Position numbers and translations under genes: made by a program
Shown here: piece by piece, positions 42,128-51,112 of the stretch
Numbering within the stretch: position 1 is the stretch's first letter
How the letters are laid out: the number at the start of each line of letters is the position of its first letter
The notes under the pieces: model-generated
Databases searched by the model: none
What the model saw: the letters and a program-made list of their open reading frames with translations, nothing else
What the model was told of the DNA's origin: nothing
Origin: Paraburkholderia phenazinium
GTDB taxonomy: Bacteria; Pseudomonadota; Gammaproteobacteria; Burkholderiales; Burkholderiaceae
Reading direction: 5' to 3'
Length of the DNA stretch: 64,000 nt
Assembly (NCBI RefSeq): GCF_900141745.1
Contig: NZ_FSRM01000002.1
Coordinates: forward strand, 3,596,001-3,660,000

Positions 42128-43108
42128 ATGGAGTATGTGAAACTGGGCCGTACAGGCCTCGATGTCTCTCGACTTTGCCTCGGTTGCATGAGCTACGGTG
42201 TATCGGACCGGGGCAACCATGAGTGGACACTCGGCGAGAGCGATTCGCGCCCGTTCATCAAGCAGGCGCTGGACCACGGCATCAACTTCTTCGATACGGC
42301 CAACGTCTATTCCGACGGCACCAGCGAAGAGATTGTCGGCCGCGCGCTGAAGGACATGGCCAAGCGCGACGAGATCGTGCTCGCCACCAAGGTTCACGGC
42401 CGCATGCATGCCGGCGCAAACGGCATGGGCCTGTCGCGCAAGGCGATCATGGCTGAAATCGATGCGAGCCTGCGGCGTCTCGGCACGGACTATGTGGACC
42501 TGTATCAGATCCACCGTTGGGACTACACCACGCCAATCGAAGAAACTATGGAAGCGCTGCACGACGTCGTGAAGGCGGGTAAGGCACGCTATATCGGTGC
42601 GTCGTCGATGTATGCGTGGCAGTTCTCGAAGGCACTGCACGTTGCAGAAAAACACGGCTGGACCCGCTTCGTGACGATGCAGAATTACGTGAACCTGCTG
42701 TATCGCGAGGAAGAGCGCGAGATGCTGCCGCTCTGCGCCAGCGAAGGAATCGGCGTGATTCCGTGGAGCCCGCTTGCCCGTGGACGTCTCACGCGTGACT
42801 GGAACACCAGCAGCGCGCGCTCGGAGACCGACGAATTCGGCCGTACGCTGTATGCGAAGACGGAAGACGCGGACCGCCGCATCGTCGAACGGGTTGGGGA
42901 GATCGCGGCAGCTCGAGGCGTGCCTCGCGCGCAGGTTGCATTGGCATGGGTTCTGCAAAAGAGCGTGATCAGTGCGCCGATTGTGGGCGCAACCAAAGCG
43001 CATCATCTTGACGATGCGGTTGCGGCGCTTTCGCTCAAACTAAGCGCGGAAGAGATCGAGCAGCTCGAAGAGCTGTACGTGCCGCACGAAGTGACCGGTT
43101 TCAAGTAA
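42128..43108 (+). CDS. Aldo/keto reductase
   Basis: The 326-residue protein has the AKR barrel with catalytic residues visible in order: Asp and Tyr in FFDTANVYSDGTSEEIVGRAL, Lys in VLATKVHG and His in LYQIHRWD. NADPH-binding residues lie near PLARGRLTRDW and IVGATKAHHLDDAV. It reduces an aldehyde or ketone with NADPH; the substrate is unknown. It resembles the YajO/AKR11 type. The ATG at 42128 has AGGAG six bases upstream. It is monocistronic and convergent with the CDF gene. Confidence 0.93.
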   Translation: MEYVKLGRTGLDVSRLCLGCMSYGVSDRGNHEWTLGESDSRPFIKQALDHGINFFDTANVYSDGTSEEIVGRALKDMAKRDEIVLATKVHGRMHAGANGMGLSRKAIMAEIDASLRRLGTDYVDLYQIHRWDYTTPIEETMEALHDVVKAGKARYIGASSMYAWQFSKALHVAEKHGWTRFVTMQNYVNLLYREEEREMLPLCASEGIGVIPWSPLARGRLTRDWNTSSARSETDEFGRTLYAKTEDADRRIVERVGEIAAARGVPRAQVALAWVLQKSVISAPIVGATKAHHLDDAVAALSLKLSAEEIEQLEELYVPHEVTGFK

Positions 43109-43171
43109 GCCACGGCACCGCATTGCACGCGGCGCCGTGCCGCGTGCGTGCTCGCTTCGCGTTTAGCATGG

Positions 43172-43216
43172 ACGGGGCTGATCGTGTCCGGCAGGATAAC
43201 TGACGATCAGCCCCGT
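43172..43216. terminator. Perfect 14-base-stem hairpin between convergent genes
   Basis: ACGGGGCTGATCGT (43172-43185) and ACGATCAGCCCCGT (43203-43216) form a perfect 14-base stem with a 17-base loop. The right arm overlaps the last codons of the cation-efflux gene (stop 43207-43209). It probably terminates both convergent transcripts although no U-run is present. Confidence 0.55.
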
Positions 43217-44121
43217 TGATCGCGCGGCACGTCCGGCTCGAAAAACACCCAGCGCACCTGCGGAAACGTTTCCTGCAGATCGGCTTCGATCACATTGATC
43301 GCGTCGACCATCGCGCGGCCGCTCGGATACGCGATCATCTCGGCCTGCACCGCGACTACGACTTCGCGGCCCCATTGGAGGGTAATCAGATTGATGATGC
43401 CGCGAATCTCGGGCCGCGCCCGCAGATGAGCTTCGATGGCACGCCGCACTTCCGGGCTTGCCGACTCGCCGACAATCATCGATTTCACTTCGCGCGCTAC
43501 GAGCCACGCGATCACCATCAGCAATACACCAACGCCGATTGAGCCAAATGCGTCGAAGGCCGGATTGCCGGTGATCATCGTCAGCAGAACGGCCACGAAT
43601 GCAATCGCAAGTCCCATTAGCGCCGCGATATCCTCGCCGGCTACGACCAGCAGATCCGATTCGCGCGTTTCGCGAAACCAGCGCCACATGGATTTGTCGG
43701 GATGCGTCTTGCGGATCTCCCTGACCGCGCCCGCAAGCGACAACGATTCGAGTACGACCGAGACACCCAGTACAGCCAGCGCCAGGTAAGCGTGCGACAA
43801 CGGTTCGCGCTCAAACAGCCGGTGCACGCCCTCGTAGACGGAAAACGCGCCGCCGACAAAGAACAGCAGCAAGGCGACCAGCAGCGAGTAAAAATTGATT
43901 TCGCGCCCGGCGCCCATCGGATGCAACGGACTGGGCGGCTTGCGCGCCTCGCGCAGACCGAACAGCAGCAGAAGCTGATTGCCGCAGTCGGCGCTCGAGT
44001 GAATGGCCTCGGCGAACATGGAGCCGGACTGCGTGAAGATCGCAGCGGCGAACTTGAAAACGGCAATCCCGATGTTTGCGGCGAGGGCGTAAAAAATGGC
44101 TTTCGGCGATTCTTCTTTCAT
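43207..44121 (-). CDS. Cation diffusion facilitator family transporter
   Basis: The 304-residue protein has about six helices and CDF motifs: EAIHSSADCGNQLLLLFGL in helix 2 (His/Asp metal ligands), ESDLLVVAGEDIAALMGL in helix 5 and a C-terminal cytoplasmic domain. It probably exports Zn2+ or a similar divalent metal in exchange for protons. The ATG at 44121 lies seven bases after the selD stop, so the two genes are likely coupled. No strong ribosome binding site is visible. Confidence 0.9.
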   Translation of the reverse strand: MKEESPKAIFYALAANIGIAVFKFAAAIFTQSGSMFAEAIHSSADCGNQLLLLFGLREARKPPSPLHPMGAGREINFYSLLVALLLFFVGGAFSVYEGVHRLFEREPLSHAYLALAVLGVSVVLESLSLAGAVREIRKTHPDKSMWRWFRETRESDLLVVAGEDIAALMGLAIAFVAVLLTMITGNPAFDAFGSIGVGVLLMVIAWLVAREVKSMIVGESASPEVRRAIEAHLRARPEIRGIINLITLQWGREVVVAVQAEMIAYPSGRAMVDAINVIEADLQETFPQVRWVFFEPDVPRDQRG

Positions 44122-44128
44122 CGTTCGA

Positions 44129-45193
44129 TCACGCCACCTCGACGCGCGGCGTGCCGTCGCGCATCTCACCAATCACTACCGCACGATCGAAGCCGTCGGC
44201 GCGGAAAATCGCCAGCACGTCATCGACGCTTTCCGGCGTGCAGGAGACCAGCAGACCACCTGAGGTTTGCGGATCGGTGAGCAACGCGCGAGCGCGCTCC
44301 GGCAGTCCCGCGCTTAAACCGACGCTCTCGCCATACGAAGCCCAGTTACGCCCCGACGCGCCGGTAATCACGCCCGCATCCGCGAACGCTTCGACACCGG
44401 TGAGCCACGGCAGGTCTGCATAGCGCAGATGGGCGCTCAGCCCCGCCCCGCGCGCCAGTTCTAGCGTATGTCCAAGCAGGCCGAAGCCCGTGACGTCGGT
44501 CAGTGCATGCACGCCCGGCAATGCAGCGAGATCGGTCCCGGGGCGGTTCAGCTTGGTGGTGTTCGCAATCATCTCGCGGTAGCCTGCGTCGTCGAGCTGG
44601 TTCTTTTTCAGTGCCGCGGACAACACACCCACGCCGAGCGGCTTGCCCAGCACCAGCACGTCGCCGGCGCGAGCCCCCGCGTTGCGCTTGACGCGCTGCG
44701 GATGGATCACGCCCAGCGCGGCGAGACCGTAGATCGGCTCGACGGAATCGATCGAATGACCCCCAGCCACCGGAATGCCTGCCTGCGTGCAGACATCTTC
44801 GCCGCCGCGCAGCACCGCCGCGATCACGTCGTGTGGTAACACGTTGATTGGCATGCCGACCAGCGCGAGCGCGAGAATCGGCTTGCCGCCCATTGCATAT
44901 ACGTCGGAGAGCGCATTGGTCGCCGCAATGCGGCCGAAATCGTACGGATCGTCGACAATCGGCATGAAGAAATCGGTGGTGGCGATAATCGCCTGCTCAT
45001 CGTTCAGGCGGTACACAGCGGCATCGTCGGCGGTCTCGGTGCCGACCAGCAGGTCGGGAAACGCCGGTAGCGGCACACTGCGCTTGAGCAGATCGGCCAG
45101 CACGCCCGGCGCAATCTTGCAGCCGCAGCCGCCGCCATGCGAAAGGCTCGTGAGGCGCGGCACAGCGGGATTCGATGCTACGTGATCGGTCAT
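44129..45193 (-). CDS. selD: Selenide, water dikinase
   Basis: The 354-residue protein is SelD: glycine-rich active-site loop SHGGGCGCKIAPGVL with Cys (not selenocysteine) at the catalytic position and the essential Lys, then VYRLNDEQAIIATTDFFMPIVDDPYDFGRIAATNALSDVYAMGGKP and GGHSIDSVEPIYGL. It makes selenophosphate from selenide and ATP for selenocysteine or 2-selenouridine. No selA, selB or mnmH is in the window. The ATG at 45193 is chosen because it fits normal length; a TTG at 45217 is possible. Confidence 0.95.
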   Translation of the reverse strand: MTDHVASNPAVPRLTSLSHGGGCGCKIAPGVLADLLKRSVPLPAFPDLLVGTETADDAAVYRLNDEQAIIATTDFFMPIVDDPYDFGRIAATNALSDVYAMGGKPILALALVGMPINVLPHDVIAAVLRGGEDVCTQAGIPVAGGHSIDSVEPIYGLAALGVIHPQRVKRNAGARAGDVLVLGKPLGVGVLSAALKKNQLDDAGYREMIANTTKLNRPGTDLAALPGVHALTDVTGFGLLGHTLELARGAGLSAHLRYADLPWLTGVEAFADAGVITGASGRNWASYGESVGLSAGLPERARALLTDPQTSGGLLVSCTPESVDDVLAIFRADGFDRAVVIGEMRDGTPRVEVA

Positions 45194-45309
45194 GGCGGGT
45201 TCAAGGCGGAATGGCAAGAGTCGCTATTATGGGCAATCAGGGTGTCATGCGTCCAACTCCCCTCTACGAGCCCCTCGCCGCCGCTTTACCTCGCCGTTGC
45301 CGGCCACCT

Positions 45310-48300
45310 TCAGGTCCGCTCCAACAGCGCCATTTCCCGCACGATCACAAGCAGCACCGAGAGGCTCGAACCGCCCGATGCGCGCAGGTCGGCAACCAGT
45401 CGCGCATAACGCTCGAGCGGCGCCGCACGTTGGGCTTGCCATCGTTCGACCAGTTCGTCCGGCGTCGACGATTCCGTGGCGCCCGCCAGCGCGCTCGTCG
45501 TCAGGGCGCGCTTGAGGCGAGCCAGTTCGGCGAGCGCAGCGGCGCGCGCCAGCATGTCCCAATGCGTCGGCGCAGGCAGCGCGTTGGCGCGTTCGGCGAT
45601 CCAGCCATAGTTGAGCTGCGTGCCGAGCGCGAAATACACGCCTGCCACGAGTTCAAGATTCTTGCCGCAGGTGGCCGCCACCTCGGCGATATCGAGCAAG
45701 GCCGCGGAGATTTCGCCGCTCGCAACCCGCACCGCCAGTTCGCTGTCGACGCCGGCGTCCACCAGAATCCGCTGCCGTTCCATCAGCGCTTCCAGATCGG
45801 CGGCGGGCAGCAATGCAGGCCATTGCGACGCGAGCCGCTGCGCGGCATCGCGGCAACGCGCCAGCAGATCGGTCACGTCGACGACGGCGCCCGATTGCAG
45901 TTGCCGCAAGAACCACAGCGCGGTTCGCTCCACGAGTCGCGCTACCTCGACGAACATGCGCGCCTGGACATCGTCGGCCACGCGGTTATCGAGCGCATCG
46001 ATGCTGTGCCACACGTCGTCCAGATCGAAGACGTCGCGCGCCATGATGCAGGCCCGCACGATCTCGCCCGGCTGCGCGTCAGTCTCTTCCATAAGCCGGT
46101 GCACGAATTCACAGCCCACGCGGTTGACAAGCGCGTTGGTCAGATACGTGGCGAGAATCTCGCGCCTTAGCGGATGGCGCTGTATCGGCTCCCTGAAGCG
46201 GTGGCGCAACGGTTTCGGAAAATAGTCGATCAGCATGCTGCTGACCAACGGATCTTCCGGCATATCGGATTCAAGCAGCGCGTCGTACAGCCACATCTTG
46301 CTGTAGGCAAGCAGGACCGCGCGCTCCGGTGAGGTCAGGCCTTGCTTGGCCGCCTGGCGCTCGGCGATTTCCTCGTCGGTCGGCAAGAATTCGATCACGC
46401 GATTCAAACGCCCCGCCCGTTCGAGCCAGCGCATGAAACGTGTTTCGGCGTCGAACAGTTCGATACTGTAGCGGCCCGCGATCGACAGTGCCTGAGTCTG
46501 ATAGTAGTTGTCCTGCAGGACCAGAAGCCCGACTTCATCGGTCATGTCGGCAAGCTGCGCGTTACGCTGCTTTTCGGTCATCTCGCCATCTTTCACGACG
46601 AGGCCGAGCAGAATCTTGATGTTGACTTCGTGATCCGAACAATCCACGCCGGCCGAATTGTCGATTGCGTCGGTGTTGATGCGGCCACCACGCAATGCGA
46701 ACTCGATCCGCCCGAGGTGCGTGAGTCCCAGGTTACCGCCCTCCGCCACCACCTTGCAGCGCAGATCCGCGCCGTTCACGCGCAACGCGTCGTTGGTGCG
46801 GTCGCCGACCTGCGCATGGGTCTCGCGGCTCGCCTTCACGTAGGTGCCGACGCCGCCGTTATAGAGCAGATCCACCGGCGCCTGCAGAATCGCGCGGATC
46901 AGTTCGTTCGGCGGCAGCGCGGCGGCATTGATGCCAAGTATGGCCTGCATCGCAGCCGATACCGGAACGGTCTTGGCCGTACGCGGAAATACGCCACCGC
47001 CGGCCGAGATCAGCGTCGGATCGTAGTCGGCCCAGCTTGAGCGCTCGAGGATAAAGAGGCGCCCACGCTCGGCCAGACTGGCGCCCGGATCGGGGTTCGG
47101 GTCGAGAAAGATATGGCGATGGTCGAACGCGGCCACGAGCTTGATATGCGGCGACAGCAGCATGCCGTTGCCGAACACATCGCCTGACATATCGCCGATG
47201 CCCACCACCGTAAAGTCCATGGTCTGGGTGTCGACGCCCATCTCACGGAAATGCCGCTTCACCGATTCCCAGGCGCCGCGCGCGGTGATTGCCATCTTCT
47301 TGTGGTCGTAGCCGACCGAGCCGCCCGAAGCAAACGCGTCGTCGAGCCAGAATCCGTACTCCTGAGAAATTGCGTTCGCATAGTCGGAGAACGTGGCGGT
47401 GCCCTTGTCCGCGGCCACCACCAGATACGGGTCGTCGCCATCGTGCCGCACCACATCGGGCGGCGGCACGATATCGGCGCCGGCCAGGTTATCGGTCAGA
47501 TCCAGCAGGCCGCGCAGGAAGGTCTGGTAGCAGGCGATGCCTTCGCGCATCCACGCTTCGCGGTCGCCGGGCGGCGGCGGGTTCTTCACGACGAAGCCAC
47601 CCTTCGAGCCCACCGGCACGATCACCACGTTCTTCACCATTTGCGCTTTCATCAGGCCGAGGACTTCCGTGCGGAAATCCTCACGCCGGTCGGACCAGCG
47701 CAGGCCACCGCGCGCGGCTCGCCCTCCTCTCAGGTGCACGCCTTCGACGCGTGGCGCGTACACCCAGATCTCGAACATCGGCTTGGGCTCAGGCAAGCCC
47801 GGCACATACGCCGGATTGAACTTGAACGATAGATATGGCTTGGGGCGCCCCTCCCCGTCGTGCCGGTAGTAATTCGTGCGCTGGGTGGCCTTGATCACGC
47901 CGAGAAACTGCCGCAGGATGCGGTCCTCGTCGAGATTCGGCACCTGGTCGAGCGCGCTATCGATCCACTTGAGCAGCAATTCCACACGCTGCTCGCGCGT
48001 ATCGCCCAGCGACGGGTCGAAGCGCGCCACGAACAGTTCGACGAGCTTGCGGGCAATCGTGGGATTGCCGGTCAGTGCGCGCTCGATGTAGGCATCGCTG
48101 AAGGTCGAACCGACCTGCCGCAGATACTTCGCATAGGCACGCAAGATCGTCACTTCGCGCGCCGCCAGTTGTGCACGCAGCACGAGCCGGTTGAAGTCGT
48201 CGCTTTCGATCTCACCGGTCCAGACCTGCTGGAACGCATCCTCAAAGAGGTTTTTCACACGCTCGATATCGAATTCGGCGTCGTCCGCGAGTTCGAGGCC

Positions 48301-50145
48301 GAAGTCATGGACCCATGCGGGCGTCGCGTTCAGCGCTTCAATCAGATAGGGACGCTCTTCATCGACTCGAACGCCGAGATGCTCGAGCATCGGCAGACTG
48401 CGTGACAAGGCGATCGGATGCCCCGCCCGGTACACCTTGAAACGAAACGCACGCGGGCCGGATTCGATCGGCCGATACAGGTTCATGGCAATGCGCTCGC
48501 TGCCCTGAAGCCGCTCGATCAGTTCGATATCGCGCACCGCCGTGCGGGCCGGATAGTCGTCGCGGTAGCCAGCCGGAAACGAATCGGCGTAGTGCTGCAG
48601 CAGACGGTTGCCCTGTTCTTCGCCAAACGCATCGATCAGCGCATCGGCCAGATCGTCCTGCCAGCGGCGCGTCACCTGCACGAGCCGAGCTTCGAGCTCG
48701 CGGGTGTCCACATCCGGCATCGCGCCAGGCTCGGCATGCACGACGAAGTGAATCCGCGCGAGAGTCGACTCCGAAAGCAAGGGGGTGAACTCGACGCTGG
48801 CGCCGTTGAACGCCTCCATAAGCAGGTTGGCAATGCGGCGCCGCAAGTCGGTGTTGTACTTGTCGCGCGGCACGAAGACGAGGCACGACACGAAGCGATC
48901 GAACCGGTCGCGCCGTACGAACAGGCGGGTGCGCTGATGCTCCTGCAAACGCAGCACGCCAAGCGCGATGTCGTAGAGCTGGTCTTCTTCGGCCTGAAAC
49001 AGTTCGTCGCGCGGATAGGTCTCCAGCACCGTCACCAGCGACTTCGCCAGATGCCCCTTCGGCAAAAAGCCGGCGCGGCGCACGATATTGGCGCATTTAC
49101 GGCGCACGATAGGTATTTCGGACGCCGATACGATATACGCCGTCGACGTATACAGCCCGATAAAACGGCGCTCGCCGATGATCTTGCCATCCGCGCCGGT
49201 CAGCTTGATACCCACGTAATCGAGGTATCCGGGCCGATGCACAGTGGCGCGCGAATTCGCTTTGGTCAAAAAGATCGGCGAGGGACCCGTGATGATCTGT
49301 GCGGCGGCGGCCGGCAACGGCGTGACATCGGCGGCGCCCACCGGCCGCAGCGCATCGCGCAGAATGCCAAGGCCCGAATCCGGCAGTGGACGCAGGCCAA
49401 AGCCCACGTCATGCGAAACCAGTTCGTAGTCGCGCTGCCCGAGAAACGTGAAGTGGTCGTCCACCATCCACTGAAGGAAGGCACGCGCTTCCGCGCCTTC
49501 GACGCCGGTGTCGCGCAACTTCATGTCTTTGATGGTGCCGCGCGCAATTGCAACGATCTTCGGCCAGTCTTCCACTGCCGCACGCACGTCGCCCAAGACC
49601 TTGGCAATATCGTCCCTGAGCGAGTCGAGCTTGGCGGCGTCGCCGCAACGATCTACTTCGAAGTGGATGAAGGACGCGAGTTGCGACTGCGTGTCGGCCG
49701 CATCTTCCGCACCCTGGCCGACGCGCACGATACTGCCGTCGGCGCCGCGCCAGATGCGGAACACCGGGTGCACGACCGAATGCAAGGCAAGCCCGAGCCG
49801 GTTGACCGCCATCGACACCGAATCGACAAGGAACGGCATGTCGTCATTGACGATCTCGATGACGGTGTGATCGGAATGCCAGCCGTGCTGTTCGAGAATC
49901 GGGTTATAGACGCGCAATCGTTCGCTGCCGGGAACGAAGCGCTGGGCGGTTTGCCAATGCGCGAGTGCCGCGCCGTAGAGGTCGGCGATTGCGCGACTTT
50001 GCAGATCGTCGGCGTCGACGAAATCGTAGTAGTGCCGCAGAAAGGGTTCGACGATTGCGAATGTCGGTTCGGGCAATCGCCCGCGTGCGAATTCGATGAC
50101 GTCGTTCAGCAGGTGCGCAACGGATTCTTCGTTCTTCGCTTGCAT
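45310..50145 (-). CDS. gdhB: NAD-specific glutamate dehydrogenase, large class
   Basis: The 1611-residue protein matches the ~1600-residue NAD-glutamate dehydrogenase family of proteobacteria: long N-terminal regulatory ACT-like region (from MQAKNEESVAHLLNDVIEFARG), then the catalytic core with EVLGLMKAQMVKNVVIVPVGSKGGFVVKNPPPPGDREAWM, VAADKGTATFSDYANAISQEYGFWLDDAFASGGSVGYDHKKM and the NAD-binding Rossmann region. It interconverts glutamate and 2-oxoglutarate and is mainly catabolic. GGAGG precedes the ATG at 50145. A large perfect-looking palindrome lies upstream at 50207-50240. Confidence 0.95.
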   Translation of the reverse strand: MQAKNEESVAHLLNDVIEFARGRLPEPTFAIVEPFLRHYYDFVDADDLQSRAIADLYGAALAHWQTAQRFVPGSERLRVYNPILEQHGWHSDHTVIEIVNDDMPFLVDSVSMAVNRLGLALHSVVHPVFRIWRGADGSIVRVGQGAEDAADTQSQLASFIHFEVDRCGDAAKLDSLRDDIAKVLGDVRAAVEDWPKIVAIARGTIKDMKLRDTGVEGAEARAFLQWMVDDHFTFLGQRDYELVSHDVGFGLRPLPDSGLGILRDALRPVGAADVTPLPAAAAQIITGPSPIFLTKANSRATVHRPGYLDYVGIKLTGADGKIIGERRFIGLYTSTAYIVSASEIPIVRRKCANIVRRAGFLPKGHLAKSLVTVLETYPRDELFQAEEDQLYDIALGVLRLQEHQRTRLFVRRDRFDRFVSCLVFVPRDKYNTDLRRRIANLLMEAFNGASVEFTPLLSESTLARIHFVVHAEPGAMPDVDTRELEARLVQVTRRWQDDLADALIDAFGEEQGNRLLQHYADSFPAGYRDDYPARTAVRDIELIERLQGSERIAMNLYRPIESGPRAFRFKVYRAGHPIALSRSLPMLEHLGVRVDEERPYLIEALNATPAWVHDFGLELADDAEFDIERVKNLFEDAFQQVWTGEIESDDFNRLVLRAQLAAREVTILRAYAKYLRQVGSTFSDAYIERALTGNPTIARKLVELFVARFDPSLGDTREQRVELLLKWIDSALDQVPNLDEDRILRQFLGVIKATQRTNYYRHDGEGRPKPYLSFKFNPAYVPGLPEPKPMFEIWVYAPRVEGVHLRGGRAARGGLRWSDRREDFRTEVLGLMKAQMVKNVVIVPVGSKGGFVVKNPPPPGDREAWMREGIACYQTFLRGLLDLTDNLAGADIVPPPDVVRHDGDDPYLVVAADKGTATFSDYANAISQEYGFWLDDAFASGGSVGYDHKKMAITARGAWESVKRHFREMGVDTQTMDFTVVGIGDMSGDVFGNGMLLSPHIKLVAAFDHRHIFLDPNPDPGASLAERGRLFILERSSWADYDPTLISAGGGVFPRTAKTVPVSAAMQAILGINAAALPPNELIRAILQAPVDLLYNGGVGTYVKASRETHAQVGDRTNDALRVNGADLRCKVVAEGGNLGLTHLGRIEFALRGGRINTDAIDNSAGVDCSDHEVNIKILLGLVVKDGEMTEKQRNAQLADMTDEVGLLVLQDNYYQTQALSIAGRYSIELFDAETRFMRWLERAGRLNRVIEFLPTDEEIAERQAAKQGLTSPERAVLLAYSKMWLYDALLESDMPEDPLVSSMLIDYFPKPLRHRFREPIQRHPLRREILATYLTNALVNRVGCEFVHRLMEETDAQPGEIVRACIMARDVFDLDDVWHSIDALDNRVADDVQARMFVEVARLVERTALWFLRQLQSGAVVDVTDLLARCRDAAQRLASQWPALLPAADLEALMERQRILVDAGVDSELAVRVASGEISAALLDIAEVAATCGKNLELVAGVYFALGTQLNYGWIAERANALPAPTHWDMLARAAALAELARLKRALTTSALAGATESSTPDELVERWQAQRAAPLERYARLVADLRASGGSSLSVLLVIVREMALLERT

Positions 50146-50206
50146 GATCTCCTCCACAGCGGGCGGCAATCGACTGCATCGTGATACGAATTATGCGCCA
50201 GATAGT

Positions 50207-50240
50207 TGAAAGTCAATGTGCATCCGCACATCGACTTTCA
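50207..50240. promoter_or_regulatory. 34-base near-perfect palindrome upstream of the glutamate dehydrogenase gene
   Basis: Two 15-base arms (50207-50221 and 50226-50240) containing TGAAAGTC/GACTTTCA and ATGTGC/GCACAT differ at one position and flank a four-base centre. It lies 62-95 bases upstream of the glutamate dehydrogenase start and just after the DUF3455 gene. It could be an operator or a hairpin terminator; there is no U-run. Confidence 0.6.
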
Positions 50241-50291
50241 GATGAACGCTTACTAAGGTGTCGCCCCAGGTGGCAAACCGATTGCGAGGTC

Positions 50292-50837
50292 TCAGCCGAG
50301 AAACACGTATTCGGCTATATATGGACTGCGCCCTTCCTGTCCTTCCTGCGTGCAGGGTCCGCTTGGCGCGACACCGCCATGCGTGTCGAGACGTTGCACG
50401 TAGCGCACCGTAGAAAGCAGGCCAGGACCACCGGCATTAGTCGCCCGCAGCAGCAGAAGAGGGATGCTGCCGGCCTGATCGGTATTCGGCGCTTGCTGGA
50501 GTACCGCGCCGGTGATCCTGCTGCCGTCCGCTGCAGCCCATGAGGGGCCCGCGCTATGCGTGACGATCAGTGTGCCCGATGCGTCGTACAGCTCGGCGCT
50601 CGGCGCCTTGAACGCCCAGGACAGATTGTTGCTGGCGTCGCGCTTGCACGTGTAGATCTGCGTGCCGCTCGCCTTGAGTGCTGCGACGACATGGGTCGCT
50701 TCGCCTGGGGTCAGGGAAGCAGGAATGGTGGCCTGGGCGAACGCTGCGCTCAGGCAGGCGGCGTTGCAGGCGAGCGCCAGCGAAGCGGTTGTAAAGACAC
50801 GCGCCAGGGAACGGCGCGAGGCGATTCGTGAAAACAT
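50292..50837 (-). CDS. DUF3455 family secreted protein
   Basis: The 181-residue protein has a signal peptide (ending LSAAFAQ) and the DUF3455 pattern: TQIYTCKRDASNNLSWAFKAPSAELYDASGTLIVTHSAGPSWAAADGSRITGAV and a C-terminal PYIAEYVFLG. The role of the family is unknown; members are periplasmic or extracellular. AAGGAG lies upstream of the ATG. It stands alone upstream of the glutamate dehydrogenase gene, separated by the long palindrome at 50207. Confidence 0.88.
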   Translation of the reverse strand: MFSRIASRRSLARVFTTASLALACNAACLSAAFAQATIPASLTPGEATHVVAALKASGTQIYTCKRDASNNLSWAFKAPSAELYDASGTLIVTHSAGPSWAAADGSRITGAVLQQAPNTDQAGSIPLLLLRATNAGGPGLLSTVRYVQRLDTHGGVAPSGPCTQEGQEGRSPYIAEYVFLG

Positions 50838-51112
50838 GCAGTGATCTCCTTGTGAGCCCAGTAAGCCCGGTCAGGCTGGGCGAAGCTATTCCTCAGACAG
50901 ATTAGCATGGCCGCCCAAAGCGCGAGCACGCCTGATATGTCGACAAAAGCATACTGGCTTACCGGACGCACGGAGCGGCAAATACAGGTCAAGTACAAGG
51001 AAGATCGTTGAGTCCAGGCACGCCGTCGCCTCGAACTGCGCCCATCGCTCGGGTTGTGCCGTGCGGGTTGCGGGCCCAAGCTCGAAGCCGCTCAGTCCTG
51101 CGGGCAGGTCCA
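50838..51112. other. Gap with a possible 75-residue frame
   Basis: This 275-base stretch holds an open frame 50886-51113 (minus) whose ATG overlaps the stop of the hydrolase at 51113 as TGATG. The predicted product has one hydrophobic stretch (IFLVLDLYLPL) and no family match I recognise. Coding is not shown, so it is left unannotated as a gene. Confidence 0.3.

Noticed and set aside
48418..50184. 588-residue plus-strand frame
   Set aside because: It mirrors the glutamate dehydrogenase gene and shows no independent start signals or motifs.
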